This document shows positions 62,674 through 64,000 of a stretch of 64,000 nucleotides of DNA, in pieces. The DNA is from Natrinema zhouii. Lineage in GTDB: Archaea > Halobacteriota > Halobacteria > Halobacteriales > Natrialbaceae. The stretch covers positions 3,715,652 to 3,779,651 of the forward strand of contig NZ_CP059154.1 in NCBI RefSeq assembly GCF_013456555.2. Reading direction: 5' to 3'. Position 1 is the first letter of the stretch, and each line of letters begins with the position of its first letter. The notes beneath the pieces were generated by a model that was not told where the DNA came from, did no database searches, and worked only from the letters and a program-made list of their open reading frames with translations. The position numbers were made by a program, and so were the translations under genes.

Positions 62674-63324
62674 ATGACTGACAAGACAACCGAGATAACG
62701 GCCGTCTGCCACGTGCGCGCACCGCTCTTGCTCGAGCCGGTCGACGCCCAGATCGAGACGCTCCAGGCCTGCGAGTCCGAGGGCTCGATTGACGAGTTGC
62801 TCCTCCGGAGCTGGCCCAAGGAAGTCACGCTCTCCGAAGAGAGTCCTCACCAGGAAGTCATCGAGAACTTCGAGCGGTTCGCCCAGTGGGCCGACGAGCG
62901 CGGCGTGAGCGTCCGACCGCCGTTCCGGAAGCGGACGACGACCTCGCAGGTGACCGGGACGACGCGCGAACGGCTGGTGACGCCGCTGTTGTGTCTCGAG
63001 CTGTACGACGACGACGAACTGGTCGGCGTCTTCCCCCACTCGAACGAGACGACCGACGAGACGTACACGACCGACGAGGCGATCGCAACGCTCCGAACGG
63101 GCGAGCTCCCGACACCGCTCGGTTCGGTCAGTGATGTGGACGCGGGCCTCGAGTCGGCGACGTCGGATACCTGCCCCGACTGCGGCGGCTCTCTGGTCGA
63201 TGGGCAAGGACTGTTCGCCTGTAGCGATTGCGGGTGGGTCGGCACCGTCACTGAATCCGGACGATACGAGTCCCGCCCGGCTCGGCCTGCACGAGAGCGC
63301 GAGTCGGCGATCCTCGAGTCTTGA
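62674..63324 (+). CDS. Haloarchaeal protein with C-terminal zinc ribbon
   Basis: A 216-aa protein. The N-terminal part (ITAVCHVRAPLLLEPVDAQIETLQACESEGSIDELLLRSWPKEVTL) and LCLELYDDDELVGVFPHSNETTDETYTTDEAIATL look like a haloarchaeal family often labelled HTH-domain protein. The end carries a zinc ribbon CPDCGG...CSDCGW. Probably regulatory; no target can be given. GGATAAAC lies 20-27 bases before the ATG. The 221 bases before it (62453-62673) hold no gene. Confidence 0.7.
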   Translation: MTDKTTEITAVCHVRAPLLLEPVDAQIETLQACESEGSIDELLLRSWPKEVTLSEESPHQEVIENFERFAQWADERGVSVRPPFRKRTTTSQVTGTTRERLVTPLLCLELYDDDELVGVFPHSNETTDETYTTDEAIATLRTGELPTPLGSVSDVDAGLESATSDTCPDCGGSLVDGQGLFACSDCGWVGTVTESGRYESRPARPARERESAILES

Positions 63325-63379
63325 TAACACCGCGTAGGCGATGGAAACGTGCCGCCGGAATCGGACGGCGGTTTCGTGG

Positions 63380-64000
63380 CTACTCGCGAGCGAACTCCCC
63401 ACCGTACTCGGCCTCAAGTTCGACCCTCGAGCCGTTCGTGACGAAATCGACCCTCTCTGCCTCCGTTCCCAGCGACGACTCGAGCCGGGCCTCGTCGACG
63501 CGGTCCTCGCTGCCGTAGGCGACGACGGCGTTCGCGGTCGCGTCGCTCCCGGTCACTGCGAGTTGCTGGTGGACGCCGTAGGAGCCCTCGACGGACCCGA
63601 ATTCGAACTGGAGGCCGTCATCGTCGGCCGCTTGATCGGCCGAAAGGGTCTCCGCGTCGAACTCGTCGCTGTCGGTGTACAGACAACACGCGATCCCACT
63701 GTTCTCACCGACGCGGAGCAGGCGGTCGAAGCCCTCGTCCGCCTCGTGTTTCGGCTCCTGATCGCCGGCCGCCGTCGCGACCGTTCGTTCGACGGCCGCG
63801 ACCGGATCGAATTCGGAATCGGTTCCGTTCGGATACGAGTACGCGTACACGCCGTCGGAGACGCCGACGACCTCGCCGCTCTCGCCGTCGGTGTAAACGA
63901 CGTACGCCTCACCCTCGCTCTCGACGGCATAGCTCGCGGCCTCGAGGTCCGTCTCGAGACCGTCTCGATCGTACGAGCCGACGAGCGCGTAGACCCCGTC
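63380..64000 (-). CDS. Protein of unknown function (partial, cut by right edge)
   Basis: 207 codons are visible, ending at the TGA after EYGGEFARE; the start lies beyond the window. The sequence is acidic with repeated beta-like stretches (DGVYALVGSYDRDGLETDLEAASYAVESEGEAYVVYTDGESGEVVGVSDGVYAY). Two adjacent Cys (ACCLYTDSDEF) occur in the middle. It may be an exported or membrane-linked protein whose signal lies outside; no family recognised. Confidence 0.65.
   Translation of the reverse strand, partial: DGVYALVGSYDRDGLETDLEAASYAVESEGEAYVVYTDGESGEVVGVSDGVYAYSYPNGTDSEFDPVAAVERTVATAAGDQEPKHEADEGFDRLLRVGENSGIACCLYTDSDEFDAETLSADQAADDDGLQFEFGSVEGSYGVHQQLAVTGSDATANAVVAYGSEDRVDEARLESSLGTEAERVDFVTNGSRVELEAEYGGEFARE

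Overview
The window is haloarchaeal chromosome, most likely from the Natrialbales (Natrinema/Haloterrigena type), although the genus cannot be fixed from sequence alone. The evidence is high GC, very acidic proteins (long Asp/Glu runs even in housekeeping enzymes), many leaderless genes with an AT-rich TATA box about 27 bases before the ATG, archaeal information-processing genes (rpoL, dph2, srp19, gar1, gatE), a PGF-CTERM surface protein, lipobox lipoproteins and many families seen only in haloarchaea.

Layout, left to right. 1-10 kb: a cut iron-transport-type lipoprotein, menaquinone synthesis genes (menB; the menF-menD pair), a membrane-anchored J-domain protein, a molybdopterin oxidoreductase and small haloarchaeal proteins. 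9.5-20 kb: hisF, rpoL, a rhomboid protease with an extra outer domain, a METTL5-type methyltransferase pair, an actin homologue beside a four-helix membrane protein, a response-regulator-like protein that lacks its phospho-Asp, and dph2. 20-26.9 kb: a double-HTH regulator, an UlaG-like hydrolase, a very acidic coiled-coil protein with a HisG-like neighbour, and a tightly coupled lactonase plus iron alcohol dehydrogenase operon. 27-30 kb: a tyrosine recombinase with its DUF5805 partner, followed by about 1.4 kb of decayed DNA. 30-38 kb: an SDR dehydrogenase, a patatin, the first bacterial-PH-domain pair, a CNNM/CorC transporter, a stress protein and fumC. 38.3-42.8 kb: a complete CUT1 sugar ABC importer, probably for glucose. 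42.8-49 kb: a second paralogous PH-domain pair, a second stress protein, BolA and NifU-like Fe-S proteins, and a divergent ArsR-type/DUF7509 pair. 49-56.4 kb: cysS, a BBE flavoenzyme, an HTH regulator, a DUF6517 lipoprotein, a presenilin-like protease, and srp19-gar1. 56.4-60.3 kb: a btuF / btuC-btuD cobalamin-type importer around a palindromic divergent promoter. 60.5-64 kb: gatE, a zinc-ribbon protein and a gene cut by the right edge.

Most of the window is ordinary core genome. The less ordinary items are: (i) a roughly 150-base intergenic repeat in three copies with a conserved position for a hairpin; (ii) an 80-base palindromic element in two copies; (iii) a lactonase plus Fe-ADH operon that matches the logic of the Agrobacterium blcBC (attML) gamma-butyrolactone pathway; (iv) two paralogous PH-domain operons 10 kb apart; (v) the actin/membrane-protein pair; and (vi) a BtuD ATPase with an unexplained C-terminal domain. 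No rRNA, tRNA or CRISPR array was found.
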